Below the pieces are notes generated by a model, which was given only the letters and a program-made list of their open reading frames with translations, had not been told where the DNA came from and ran no database searches. A program made the translations under genes and the position numbers. From Candidatus Binataceae bacterium (GTDB lineage Bacteria; Desulfobacterota; Binatia; Binatales; Binataceae): a DNA stretch of 51,996 nt. The DNA lies in contig JADMIL010000019.1 of assembly GCA_015478645.1 (NCBI GenBank), positions 1 to 51,996 on the forward strand. The letters run 5' to 3'. Positions 1-9,236 of this stretch are shown in pieces (the stretch's first letter is position 1; every line of letters begins with the position of its first letter).

Positions 1-42
1 CAGCCGCGCGCCCGCGTTATTCCCGATTACCCTGATCGACAT
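1..42 (-). CDS. Possible 5' end of a gene cut by the window edge
   Basis: On the minus strand an ATG at 40-42 opens a frame that stays open to the edge and reads MSIRVIGNNAGARL. A purine-rich AAAGAGA lies just upstream. It is downstream of accC on the same strand, about 113 bases after the accC stop, so it could be the next gene in that operon. Fourteen codons are too few to assign a family, and the frame may be chance. Confidence 0.3.
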   Translation of the reverse strand, partial: MSIRVIGNNAGARL

Positions 43-155
43 AGTCTCTTTGATAGGCCGAATCGTCCCGTTTATCGGATCATGATGATCGAAATTAATG
101 GCCGCCGGCGGCAACTTGAGCCACTCGACCCGCCGGCCCGCGCCCCACACGCGGG

Positions 156-1532
156 TCAGCGAGCGGCAGCGGTCGCCGCCGGCGGCTCGGCCACATTCTC
201 ATAGCGCTTGAGAAAATCGGTCGCGAAATCGCCCTTGCGGAAGTCGGGATCGTCGAGAATCTTCAGATGCAGCGGGATATTCGTGCGAATCCCGTCGATC
301 AGATATTCGCGCAGCGCCGCCTTGGCCCGCGCGATCACCTGCCCGCGATCGTCGGCATGCGCGATCAGTTTTGCGATCAGCGGATCGTATTGCACTGGCA
401 CCCGATAGCCGTCGTACAATGCCGTCTCGACGCGCACCCCCAGGCCGCCCGGCGCATGATGGTTGCTGACCACGCCCGGCGACGGCAGATGGGTATCCGG
501 ATCCTCGGCGTAGACCCGGCATTCGATCGCCGCGCCCTCGATCTCGACCTGCCGCTGCTTCATCCCGAGCGCCGCGCCACCAGCCACCCGGATACTCTCC
601 TTGACCAGGTCGATCGAGGTCACCATCTCGGTGACGCCATGCTCGACCTGGATGCGCGTATTCATTTCGATGAAATAGAACTGCCCGTCGTCGGCCAGCA
701 GGAACTCGACCGTGCCGACGTTCGAGTAGCCCACCACTTCGGCCGCGCGCACCGCCGCCTTGCCCATCTTGTCGCGCAGCCGCTTGGTCATCACCGGGCA
801 GGGCGCCTCTTCGAGCACCTTCTGATGGCGGCGCTGGATCGAGCAGTCGCGTTCGCCCAGATGGATCACGTTGCGCTGGTTGTCGGCCAGGATCTGAAAC
901 TCGACGTGGCGCGCGCGCTCGAGGTATTTCTCCAGGTACATCGTGCGCGAACCGAAGGCCGCCTCGCTCTCGGCCCGCGCCAGCGGAAATAGCCGCGCCA
1001 ACTCCTGCGCGTCGCGCACCACCCGCATCCCCTTGCCGCCGCCGCCCGCCGCCGCCTTGATCAGCACCGGATAGCCTAGGCGCTTGGCATCCTCCTGCGC
1101 GTTGCGCAGTTCGGTGACCCCGTTGCCCGCGCTGCCCGGTAATACCGGGACGCCCGCCCGCGTCATGATTCGCCGGGCGCGCGGCTTGTCGCCCATCAGG
1201 CGGATATGGCGCGCCCGCGGCCCGACAAAATTCACGCCCGACTTCAGGCAGGCCTCGGCGAAGTCGCCATTCTCCGACAGGAAGCCATAGCCCGGATGCA
1301 CCGCGTCGGCGCCGTAGGTCAGCACCGTGCTGATGATCGACGGGATATTGAGGTAACTGTCCTCGGCCGCGGCCGGTCCGATACAGACCGCCTCGTCGGC
1401 CATCCGCACATGCAGCGCGTCCTTGTCGGCGGTCGAGTAGATCGCGATTGTTGGAATCCCGAGTTCGCGGCACGCCCGGATGATCCGGATCGCAATCGTC
1501 CCGCGATTCGCTACGAGCAGTTTTTTGAACAT
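156..1532 (-). CDS. accC: Acetyl-CoA carboxylase, biotin carboxylase subunit
   Basis: This subunit carboxylates the biotin on AccB, using ATP and bicarbonate, in the first step of fatty acid synthesis. The 458-residue protein has the usual length and order: an N-terminal biotin-carboxylase fold starting MFKKLLVANRGTIAIRIIRA, an ATP-grasp domain with the glycine-rich loop AAAGGGGKGMRVV, the HLGERDCSIQRRHQK stretch, and the active-site EMNTRIQVEH motif. One oddity is that the residue after QVEH, normally proline (QVEHPVTE), is glycine here (QVEHGVTE). It follows accB on the same strand after 36 bases. A few residues of Pro/Ala-rich tail end the protein. Identification is certain; a role in a propionyl- or acyl-CoA carboxylase cannot be excluded, but pairing with accB favours acetyl-CoA carboxylase. 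Confidence 0.96.
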   Translation of the reverse strand: MFKKLLVANRGTIAIRIIRACRELGIPTIAIYSTADKDALHVRMADEAVCIGPAAAEDSYLNIPSIISTVLTYGADAVHPGYGFLSENGDFAEACLKSGVNFVGPRARHIRLMGDKPRARRIMTRAGVPVLPGSAGNGVTELRNAQEDAKRLGYPVLIKAAAGGGGKGMRVVRDAQELARLFPLARAESEAAFGSRTMYLEKYLERARHVEFQILADNQRNVIHLGERDCSIQRRHQKVLEEAPCPVMTKRLRDKMGKAAVRAAEVVGYSNVGTVEFLLADDGQFYFIEMNTRIQVEHGVTEMVTSIDLVKESIRVAGGAALGMKQRQVEIEGAAIECRVYAEDPDTHLPSPGVVSNHHAPGGLGVRVETALYDGYRVPVQYDPLIAKLIAHADDRGQVIARAKAALREYLIDGIRTNIPLHLKILDDPDFRKGDFATDFLKRYENVAEPPAATAAAR

Positions 1533-1568
1533 CGCCTGGGTCTCCGCGCTCGCGACCTTACGTCGGCC

Positions 1569-2066
1569 CTAGCCGGCTTCAATCACCATCAACGGCTGCC
1601 CGTATTCGACCGGCTGGCCGCTTTCGCACAGAATACGCACCACCCGGCCGCTCGCGTCGGCCTCGATCTCGTTCATCATCTTCATCGCCTCGATGATGCA
1701 AAGCGTCTGGCCCTTGCGCACCGAACCGCCCTCTTCAACGAACGGGTCCGCGTCCGGCCCCGACGCGCGATAGAACGTCCCGACCATCGGGCTCGCGATG
1801 AGCTTCTGATTCTCGCTCAGCTCGGGCGCCGCCGCCGCCCCGCGGTCGTTGAGCGACGCCGCCGGCTTGGCTGCGGTTCGCACCACCGGTGACTGGATCA
1901 CCCGGGCCACCGGGGCGGTCGGGGTTACTGCCGCCGCGGATTCGCCCACCGCCGACGCCGCTGCGCGCACCAGCCGCACCTTGCCCTTCTTGTCCTCGAT
2001 TTCGAGCTCGACCAGCTCGTAATCGCGCATCAGGCCGAGCAGCGTTTTTAATTCCCTTACTTCCAT
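1569..2066 (-). CDS. accB: Acetyl-CoA carboxylase, biotin carboxyl carrier protein
   Basis: This is the carrier subunit whose biotinylated lysine shuttles carboxyl groups between AccC and the carboxyltransferase. I start it at the ATG of [18 protein letters not shown] (position 2066), which matches the conserved AccB N-terminus; the open frame extends 11 codons further upstream without family resemblance. The 165-residue protein has an N-terminal helical segment, an Ala/Pro/Val-rich linker and a C-terminal biotinyl domain with the modification motif [12 protein letters not shown] (central Lys). It sits between aroQ (105 bases upstream) and accC (36 bases downstream), the arrangement common in many bacteria. 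Confidence 0.95.
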   Translation of the reverse strand: MEVRELKTLLGLMRDYELVELEIEDKKGKVRLVRAAASAVGESAAAVTPTAPVARVIQSPVVRTAAKPAASLNDRGAAAAPELSENQKLIASPMVGTFYRASGPDADPFVEEGGSVRKGQTLCIIEAMKMMNEIEADASGRVVRILCESGQPVEYGQPLMVIEAG

Positions 2067-2171
2067 CGATGACCCTGGAATCCGCCTCAGATTGCACACG
2101 ACCGGCTGTTGCCCGGCCCGCGATCCTTGGGCGCCCGTCCGCCGTGCCGGCAGACCTGCGCGACCGTCCGC

Positions 2172-2711
2172 TCATGCATGCGGCGTATCGATCACGCTGC
2201 GCGCCGCGCGCAACGCGATCATATAACTCTCCGCCCCAAATCCCATTATCCGCCCTACCGCCACGTCCGCGATAGTCGAATGATGCCGCATCGGCTCACG
2301 CTTGTAGACGTTGGACAGATGCACTTCGATAAATGGCACCCCGACCGCCAGCAGCACGTCACGGATCGCCACGCTGGTATGGGTGTACGCGGCAGGATTG
2401 ATAATAATGATATCCACCGCGCCGCGCGCCGCCTGGATCCGATCGACGATCGCCCCCTCGCTGTTCGACTGGAAGCTCGTCACCGTCATGCCCAGTTCGC
2501 GCCCCAGCAGCACCATCCGCTCGTCGATCTCCTTGAGCCGCACGCGCCCATAAACTCCCGGCTCGCGCTCGCCGAGCAGGTTCAGATTGGGCCCATGCAC
2601 CACCAGGACGGCCGGCGCCCCGCGGCGTGCCGGGCGTGCCGGGCTTGCCGCCCGCGCCTGGTTTCCCCGCTTTATCCTCGATGCCATCCGCCAGCGCCTC
2701 TGTCGCGGCAT
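2172..2711 (-). CDS. aroQ: Type II 3-dehydroquinate dehydratase
   Basis: AroQ removes water from 3-dehydroquinate to give 3-dehydroshikimate in aromatic amino acid synthesis. The core is unmistakable: [19 protein letters not shown] (catalytic Arg and Tyr), [21 protein letters not shown], and REPMRHHS, with the usual compact flavodoxin-like length from residue 34 onward. The first 33 residues are an Arg/Ala-rich extension not typical of the family. Start candidates are 2711 (AGGA six bases upstream) and 2687. The extension lies over a GC-rich repetitive stretch (2620-2660) that also carries an overlapping ORF in another frame, so the true start is uncertain. It heads the aroQ-accB-accC run. 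Confidence 0.9.
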   Translation of the reverse strand: MPRQRRWRMASRIKRGNQARAASPARPARRGAPAVLVVHGPNLNLLGEREPGVYGRVRLKEIDERMVLLGRELGMTVTSFQSNSEGAIVDRIQAARGAVDIIIINPAAYTHTSVAIRDVLLAVGVPFIEVHLSNVYKREPMRHHSTIADVAVGRIMGFGAESYMIALRAARSVIDTPHA

Positions 2712-2996
2712 TGAATCCTACCGATTCCGCCGTTTCAAGCGTGCCCGCCCCGGATATCAACCGCTCGCAACCGCGCTCCATCGCCTCCGTCCAGCGGATC
2801 GCGCAACGATTGGCCGCCAACGCACGCCGCTCCGTCTCCAATCCGGCCCCGCGCTCGTTTCGGCGGTCATTAGAATTTCTGCTGAGCGAATCATCTGCCG
2901 CTCACGCCTGCGCTTGGCAAACGCCAAGGAAAAGTTGCACAATCGCGGCCGAAGTCACCCGCGTCCGACCATCCGCCAAAGGAGGAACGAACCCTG

Positions 2997-4121
2997 ATGA
3001 AATTCGGTCTGCTCTATGAAATGGAAACGCCCCGGCCATGGCATGCGCTGAGCGAGTTCAACACCTACTGGGAAGCGCTCGCCCAGATTGAACTCGCCGA
3101 CCGCCTGGGCTTCGATCACGTCTGGGAAGTCGAGCACCACTTCCTCGAGGAGTATTCGCATAGCTCGGCGCCCGAGGTTTTTTTCGGCGCGGTCAGCCAG
3201 CGCACCAAGAATATCCGCATCTCCCACGGCGTGCGCCTGCTCCCGTTCAACTTCAACCATCCGATTAAGGTTGCCGAACAGGCCGCGGTGCTCGACATCC
3301 TGAGCAACGGCCGCGTCGATATCGGCACCGGCCGCTCGACCACCGCGCAGGAACTCGACGGCTTTGGCGTCAACTACGATCGCACGCGCGAAGAAGTCCG
3401 CGAATCGCTCTCGATTATCGTCAAGGCCTGGACCGAGGACATCCTCGAATTCGACGGCAAGCTACTCAAAATCCCGCCGCGCCGCGTGGTCCCCAAGCCG
3501 ATCCAGAAGCCCCATCCGCCGATGTGGATGGCCTGCGTCGCGCCCGACAGCTACGAGATGGCGGGCGATCGCGGCCTCGGCGTCCTGAGCTTCAGCTTCA
3601 ACTGGGATCAGGTGCAAAAGTCGATGGGCGCCTACCGCAAGTCCTCCGCCAATCGCACCGACCTGGTGCCCAAGATTCCCAACGAGCAGTTCGCCGGCAT
3701 GATCATCTGCCACGTCGCCGAGAACCAGGACGAGGAGGCTATCGGCATCGAAGGCGCGCGCTGGTTCCTGCACAATGTCGCCAAGCTGTTCGAGCCCCTG
3801 ATGGCCAAGAACAAGCTCTATTCTTACGAGTACCTGCGCAATCTGATGGCCATGGACGCCGATCCGAAGGACGCCACCGACGCCCAGCTCAAGTCCCATC
3901 CGATGGTCGTCGTCGGCAATCCCGACGAGGTCAACCGCAAGCTCGAGGAGTTCGATCGCGCCGGGATGAATCAGGTCATCTGCTTCAAGCAGGCCGGCCG
4001 CATTCCTCATCAGAACATCATGCGTTCGCTGCGCCTGATGGGAAAACACGTGCTGCCCTACTTCAACCCGCATCGCACGGTCGCGACCAACGAAATGTCG
4101 CTCGCGGCCGCCGGCCGCTGA
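2997..4121 (+). CDS. LLM-class (luciferase-like) flavin-dependent oxidoreductase
   Basis: This is a bacterial-luciferase-fold oxidoreductase using FMNH2 or F420; the substrate cannot be told. The 374-residue protein begins MKFGLLYEMETPRPW and has the family landmarks: ELADRLGFDHVWEVEHHF, the barrel strand ending GVRLLPFNFNHPIKVAEQAA, DILSNGRVDIGTGRS, and PPMWMACVAP followed by the tetrapyrrole-like substrate-binding region. A strong ribosome site (AAAGGAGG at 2978-2985) fixes the start. It diverges from aroQ across a 285-base gap and is followed by a GNAT gene and an epoxide hydrolase on the same strand, which suggests xenobiotic or terpenoid oxidation, but this is inference. Confidence 0.88.
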   Translation: MKFGLLYEMETPRPWHALSEFNTYWEALAQIELADRLGFDHVWEVEHHFLEEYSHSSAPEVFFGAVSQRTKNIRISHGVRLLPFNFNHPIKVAEQAAVLDILSNGRVDIGTGRSTTAQELDGFGVNYDRTREEVRESLSIIVKAWTEDILEFDGKLLKIPPRRVVPKPIQKPHPPMWMACVAPDSYEMAGDRGLGVLSFSFNWDQVQKSMGAYRKSSANRTDLVPKIPNEQFAGMIICHVAENQDEEAIGIEGARWFLHNVAKLFEPLMAKNKLYSYEYLRNLMAMDADPKDATDAQLKSHPMVVVGNPDEVNRKLEEFDRAGMNQVICFKQAGRIPHQNIMRSLRLMGKHVLPYFNPHRTVATNEMSLAAAGR

Positions 4122-4137
4122 TTAACCCGCGCCGCTA

Positions 4138-4158
4138 CCCGGTCGTGCGACGGCCGGG
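4138..4158 (+). terminator. Short GC-rich hairpin after the LLM oxidoreductase gene
   Basis: CCCGG and CCGGG arms flank an inner TCG/CGA pair, 17 bases after the stop codon at 4121. There is no T-run after it, so factor-independent termination is doubtful. It could be a weak attenuator between the oxidoreductase and the following small ORF. Confidence 0.25.
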
Positions 4159-4218
4159 AGCGGCGCCGCATGCCGACACAATCCGGGCGCCGGGCCGCGC
4201 CGTTCTCAGGAGACTGAA

Positions 4219-4305
4219 ATGGTCCAGGTTGGCAATCATCTCAAGATGACCGTCCCTCGCGGCGGCCAGGTCTTTCACCTCGCCCCGCTCGACGGTGGGC
4301 TCTAA
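4219..4305 (+). CDS. 28-residue ORF with a strong ribosome site, overlapping the GNAT gene
   Basis: An ATG at 4219 is preceded by CAGGAGACTGAA, one of the better Shine-Dalgarno sites in the region. It reads 28 codons (MVQVGNHLKMTVPRGGQVFH, then LAPLDGGL) to TAA at 4303-4305. The GTG start of the acetyltransferase lies inside its last codons in another frame. It could be a leader peptide coupling translation of the acetyltransferase, a small protein in its own right, or the relic of a longer gene. I recognise no family. Confidence 0.4.
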   Translation: MVQVGNHLKMTVPRGGQVFHLAPLDGGL

Positions 4306-4894
4306 TTCGCCCGCGCACCCGCTCGGCGATGCCTCGACCGCTGATACCCCGCTGGTGACCCACTACGTAATTCGCCCCGCGCTCGCCACCGACGCGCCAT
4401 TTCTCTGGGCGATGCTCTACTACGCCGCCCACATGGACGAGAGCGGCGAGCCGGCGGCCTCCGCGCGCACCAATCCCGCCCTCGCTCCTTACGTCGAGGG
4501 ATGGGGCCGCGCGGGCGACCTCGGCGTCATCGCTGAGATCACACCCGCCAGCCCCGACCTTCCTGCCCCCGCGCCCGCGATGCCGATTGGCGCCGCATGG
4601 CTGCGCCCGATGCCGCCCGGATGGCCGCTGACGAGTCACGTCGATTCGGCCACGCCCGAACTCGCGATCGCGGTCGAACCCGCCCATCTCGGCCGCGGCG
4701 TCGGCGCGCTGATGCTCACGCGGCTGCTCGCCGGCACGGCAGCGATTTACCCGGCCGTCGCGCTGAGCGTCCGCTCGACCAATCCGGCGCGCCGCCTCTA
4801 TCAGCGCTTGGGCTTCACTGTCGTCGCCGAAATCCCTAACCGCGTCGGCACCACTTCACTCGTGATGCGCGCGACGCTGACCCGCGAAGCTTGA
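4295..4894 (+). CDS. GNAT family N-acetyltransferase
   Basis: This is a Gcn5-related acetyltransferase moving acetyl from acetyl-CoA to an unknown amine. The fold is clear from YVIRPALATDAPFLWAML at the N-terminus, the β4/β5 region LAIAVEPAHLGRGVGALMLT with the acetyl-CoA-binding R/GxGxG/A-like turn (HLGRGVGAL), and VRSTNPARRLYQRLGFTVVAE near the end. The longest frame starts at GTG 4295, and a second in-frame GTG at 4355 starts right before the conserved strand. Neither has a good ribosome site, so translation may be coupled to the 28-codon ORF it overlaps. The gene lies between the LLM oxidoreductase and the epoxide hydrolase, 72 bases before the latter. Confidence 0.85.
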   Translation: MGSNSPAHPLGDASTADTPLVTHYVIRPALATDAPFLWAMLYYAAHMDESGEPAASARTNPALAPYVEGWGRAGDLGVIAEITPASPDLPAPAPAMPIGAAWLRPMPPGWPLTSHVDSATPELAIAVEPAHLGRGVGALMLTRLLAGTAAIYPAVALSVRSTNPARRLYQRLGFTVVAEIPNRVGTTSLVMRATLTREA

Positions 4895-4966
4895 TTTTGC
4901 CCCCGCTTTATTCGCACTCTCGGATAATATCCATTTGCTCCAATTACCAGACTGAGGTAACTCGCG

Positions 4967-6136
4967 ATGCCTATCGAACCCTTCACCGTCCACATTGACG
5001 ACGCCGTCCTGACCGACCTGCGTGATCGCCTGGCTCGCACGCGCTTCGCCGGCGACTTCGCCAACGACAACTGGGACTACGGCACCAACGCCGCCTATCT
5101 CAAGGAGCTGATTGACTATTGGCTCAATCGTTATGACTGGCGCGCCACCGAACGCGCGATCAACTCGTTCGCCAACTTCAAGACTTCGATCGATGGCATC
5201 CCGATTCACTTTATCCACGAGCGCGGCAAGGGCAAAAATCCGATCCCGTTGATCATGAGCCACGGATGGCCCTGGACCTTCTGGGATCTCCACAAGGTAA
5301 TCCGCCCGCTCACCGATCCGGCCGCGCACGGCGGCGACCCGGCCGACTCCTTCGACGTCATCGTTCCCTCGCTGCCGGGCTATGGGTTCTCGACTCCGCT
5401 CACCACGCCCGGCATCAACTACTGGAACACCGCCGATCTGTGGGTCAAGCTGATGCGCGACACGCTCGGCTACGACAAATTCGCCGCGCAGGGCGGCGAC
5501 TGGGGCGCGATTATCACCGCGCAACTGGGCCACAAATACGCGCAGCATCTAATCGGCATTCATCTGCATTTGCTGGTCAATCTCGATTTTTTTGGCGGCG
5601 ACGGCGGCCCCAAGCCCGAGGACTTCGGCCCCGGCGAAGAAGGATGGCTCGAGCACAGCCGCAAGTTCATGCGCGAGGGCAGCGGCTACATGGCGCTGCA
5701 ATCGACCCGGCCGCAGACCGTCGCGATGGCGCTCAACGATTCGCCTGCCGGACTCTGTTCGTGGATTCTGGAAAAGCGCCGCGCCTGGAGCGATTGCGGC
5801 GGCAACGTCGAGCGCCGCTTCTCCAAGGACGACCTCTGCACCACCATGATGCTCTACTGGGCGACCCAGTCCTACGGCACCTCGGCGCGCTATTACTACG
5901 AGGCCGCGCACAATCTGTGGAAGCCCTCGCACCATCGCCAGCCGATGGTCGAGGCTCCCACCGGCGCCGCGATTTTTCTGCAAGAGGTATTCCTGATGCC
6001 GCGCAAATGGGCCGAGCGCTACTACAACCTCAAGCGCTGGACCGTGATGCCGTCGGGGGGCCATTTCGCCTCGATGGAAGAGCCGGCGGCCCTGGTCGAC
6101 GAGATCCGCGCCTTCTTCCGCCCACTCCGCAAATAG
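4967..6136 (+). CDS. Epoxide hydrolase (EHN domain, α/β-hydrolase fold)
   Basis: This enzyme hydrolyses epoxides to diols through an aspartyl ester. The 389-residue protein has the N-terminal EHN domain (PFTVHIDDAVLTDLRDRLAR, WDYGTN, YWLNRYDWRATE), the oxyanion-hole motif HGWP at residues 99-102, the nucleophile Asp at about 178 in GGDWGAIITAQLG, and the catalytic His at about 366 in GGHFASMEEP near the C-terminus. Its length is normal for the microsomal-type family. The start is supported by GAGGT seven bases upstream. It is the last gene of the plus-strand run and converges on the flavoprotein gene at 6208 across a palindrome. Substrate unknown; related proteins include juvenile-hormone and limonene-type epoxide hydrolases only by fold. 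Confidence 0.92.
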   Translation: MPIEPFTVHIDDAVLTDLRDRLARTRFAGDFANDNWDYGTNAAYLKELIDYWLNRYDWRATERAINSFANFKTSIDGIPIHFIHERGKGKNPIPLIMSHGWPWTFWDLHKVIRPLTDPAAHGGDPADSFDVIVPSLPGYGFSTPLTTPGINYWNTADLWVKLMRDTLGYDKFAAQGGDWGAIITAQLGHKYAQHLIGIHLHLLVNLDFFGGDGGPKPEDFGPGEEGWLEHSRKFMREGSGYMALQSTRPQTVAMALNDSPAGLCSWILEKRRAWSDCGGNVERRFSKDDLCTTMMLYWATQSYGTSARYYYEAAHNLWKPSHHRQPMVEAPTGAAIFLQEVFLMPRKWAERYYNLKRWTVMPSGGHFASMEEPAALVDEIRAFFRPLRK

Positions 6137-6149
6137 TCACTCGATCCGT

Positions 6150-6177
6150 GGCGGGCGGAATAGCTATTCCGCCCGCC
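6150..6177. terminator. Perfect 28-base palindrome between converging genes, likely bidirectional terminator
   Basis: The arm GGCGGGCGGAATAG is followed immediately by its exact reverse complement, giving a 14-base-pair stem with no spacer bases. It lies 14 bases after the epoxide hydrolase stop and 31 bases after the stop of the converging flavoprotein gene. No T-tract follows on either strand, so it may act as an RNA 3'-end stabiliser or with Rho. The core GAATAGCTAT recurs at 6191-6200. Confidence 0.6.
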
Positions 6178-6207
6178 GCAAGTCCCGCTCGAATAGCTAT
6201 CCGCTTC

Positions 6208-7419
6208 CTACAACAATGGCGAGCCCTTCGCGTCGTCGGACTTGAGCATGAATCCGCCCACCATCTCGAGCGTCCGCCGCTGTCCGATAATGTGCTGGCA
6301 CCAGGTCTCCGCGTCGCGCAGCGCCCGATCCATCGCGCTGTTCCGCGTATAGATCGCGCCGCCGCCGATCGAATCGAATAGCAACCTGATCACCTGCCGC
6401 GCCGACTGGCATACGTTGATGTTCGACAGCCAGAGGTCCGCCCGCTCCTGCTCGGTCGGCTCTTCGTGCCGCTCCATCCGCTGCCAATGCCGCTCGATCG
6501 ACGCGAACGTATACGACCGCGCCGCACCGATAAGCATCTCCGCCTCCGCAATCGCGCTCTGAATCCTCCCGAGATTGCGGTACGGGCGCCCGCTCGGAAA
6601 CTCGATCTTGCCCTGGATCATCTCGCGGAACAGATCGATCGTGCCGCGCGCCACGCCTAGCGGCACGCCCGATCCCTTGGGCAGGATCGCGTTGTTGCGC
6701 GCCCACAGCGTGCCCGGCCGTTTGGCCGGTTCGGTGAAGCTGAAGCTGTTTTCCTCCGGCACGAACAGGTCCGCCGCCCGGTAATGATTACTGCCCGTGC
6801 CGCGCAGCCCCGTCGTATGCCACGTGTCCTGGATCTCGAACGCGGACGCCGGCGCCAGCATCACCCGCCAGCGCGGCGTCTGCCCGCCGTCTTTCACCGG
6901 CGCGCCGTTCTCATGCACGATACATCCCGCCGAGACCACGTCCGCATGCGTGATCCCCGAGCCGAACATCCACTGCCCGCTAACCTTGTAGCCGCCCGCC
7001 ACGCGCTCGGCGCGGCCAGCCGGCCAGACCCATCCCGCCGTCACCATGTCGAGGCGCGGATAGAGCCGGCGCGCGGCGCCGTCGTCGAGGTAGCCGGAAT
7101 AGATGCCTGAGTCGCAGCCGATCATCACGCACCAGCCGACCGCCGAATTGGCCCGCGACAACTCCTCGATTAGCTCGACCTGCTCGATCGTGCTGAATTC
7201 CGGGCCACCCCATATTTTCGGCATCGCGATGCGAAACAGACCGGCCGCGCGCGCCCGCGCGACCACCTCATCCGGCAGCCGCCGCGCATCATCGATCGCC
7301 TGCGACTGTTCCTTGAAATAGCCGCTCAACGCGCGCGCGTTGGTAAAGATCTCCGCGGCGCTCAGCGGTGGACCCGCTGGATATCCGGATTCGTTCGGCG
7401 ATGCGCTGGCTGCGGCCAT
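6208..7419 (-). CDS. Acyl-CoA-dehydrogenase-fold flavoprotein, probable flavin-dependent monooxygenase (HsaA/DszC type)
   Basis: The 403-residue protein has the acyl-CoA dehydrogenase fold: an N-terminal helical domain (FRIAMPKIWGGPEFSTIEQV), a middle β-domain with VSGQWMFGSGITHADVVSAG and WHTTGLRGTGSNHY, and a type-2 C-terminal helical domain with FDSIGGGAIYTRNSAMDRALRD. This is typical of the two-component monooxygenases that use reduced flavin (HsaA, DszC and similar) rather than true acyl-CoA dehydrogenases. I start at ATG 7419 because AAGGAGAAG lies just upstream; the open frame runs 22 codons further. No flavin reductase partner is in the window. Substrate unknown, but an aromatic, sterol-like or sulfur compound would fit the family. 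Confidence 0.82.
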   Translation of the reverse strand: MAAASASPNESGYPAGPPLSAAEIFTNARALSGYFKEQSQAIDDARRLPDEVVARARAAGLFRIAMPKIWGGPEFSTIEQVELIEELSRANSAVGWCVMIGCDSGIYSGYLDDGAARRLYPRLDMVTAGWVWPAGRAERVAGGYKVSGQWMFGSGITHADVVSAGCIVHENGAPVKDGGQTPRWRVMLAPASAFEIQDTWHTTGLRGTGSNHYRAADLFVPEENSFSFTEPAKRPGTLWARNNAILPKGSGVPLGVARGTIDLFREMIQGKIEFPSGRPYRNLGRIQSAIAEAEMLIGAARSYTFASIERHWQRMERHEEPTEQERADLWLSNINVCQSARQVIRLLFDSIGGGAIYTRNSAMDRALRDAETWCQHIIGQRRTLEMVGGFMLKSDDAKGSPLL

Positions 7420-7626
7420 AGCGTCTTCTCCTTGGCGTGCCCGAGTTCGATATCGCGCGTCCGACCCGGCCCTCAACGCATACACGATACGCCCCGCCTT
7501 TGCACGGTTTCTCCGGTGCCGTTAGCCGCCGATAAGCCGCCGCATCGCGGCCGTCGGTCAGATTGGAAATAAATGATCGGCGTCCGGCGATGGCCGTGCC
7601 GCTCGAATGGATTCAGTTCCGGTGAT

Positions 7627-8289
7627 TCAGATCCGGCCGAGGAGATAGCGTGCGACGGCCGCCGGATCGTCGGCGATATAATCCGCGCCCGCCGCGACCA
7701 GTTCCTCGCGGCTGCCGTATCCATAGGTCACACCAACTGTGCCGATTCCGCAGCGCTTGCCCGCGAGCACGTCGTGTTCGCGATCGCCGACGATCACGGT
7801 CGCCGCGGCGTCCATCCGCGCGCGCTCGATCAGCCCGCGCACCGCGTCGCTCTTGTCCTCGAAGCGCGCATTGCCGACGACCTCCTCGAAATAGCGGCCG
7901 AGCGCCCGCGCCCCCAGACAGGCGACGATTATCCGCTCCGCGATCGCGCCGTTCTTGTTGGTCGCGACGTACATGCGCGCCTTTCCGCGCAGCCCCTCGA
8001 GCATCGCCTCGACTCCCGCATACGGTGTGCTCTGCGCCGCGCCCGCCGCCGCGTAGCGCTGCATATAGAGCGACGCGGCCTGCGGCGCCAGTTCGCCCTT
8101 GCCCGCCGGCACGAGCAATCGCGTGAAGACCTCGATCAGCGGCGGACCCATGCACCATCGCAGTTCCGCCGCCGGCGGCGGCTCGACGCCGAGCTCGGCA
8201 ATCACCTGGCGAACCGTGCCGACGATTCCGCTACCCGGATCGGTCAGGGTACCGTCGAGGTCGAAGAGGATATTTTCAATTCGCGCCAT
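7627..8289 (-). CDS. HAD-superfamily hydrolase, phosphoglycolate phosphatase-like
   Basis: The 220-residue protein is a haloacid-dehalogenase-fold phosphatase. Motif I is LFDLDGTLTDPGSGI with nucleophile and acid/base aspartates at residues 10 and 12, motif II is YVATNKNG, and motif IV is VIVGDREHDVLAGKRCGIGTVGV; an α-helical cap lies between I and II. The YGYGSREELVAAGADYIADD ending is typical of phosphoglycolate phosphatase/Gph-like enzymes, which clear 2-phosphoglycolate, but related nucleotidases share it. The gene begins three bases after the rsmI stop on the same strand, so the two are cotranscribed. A small direct repeat (GATTCAGTTCCGG/GATTCAGATCCGG, 7610-7636) spans its stop codon. 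Confidence 0.87.
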   Translation of the reverse strand: MARIENILFDLDGTLTDPGSGIVGTVRQVIAELGVEPPPAAELRWCMGPPLIEVFTRLLVPAGKGELAPQAASLYMQRYAAAGAAQSTPYAGVEAMLEGLRGKARMYVATNKNGAIAERIIVACLGARALGRYFEEVVGNARFEDKSDAVRGLIERARMDAAATVIVGDREHDVLAGKRCGIGTVGVTYGYGSREELVAAGADYIADDPAAVARYLLGRI

Positions 8290-8292
8290 GCG

Positions 8293-9216
<924 letters not shown>

Positions 9217-9236
9217 GCGGACCGTCCGGCGCGCGC

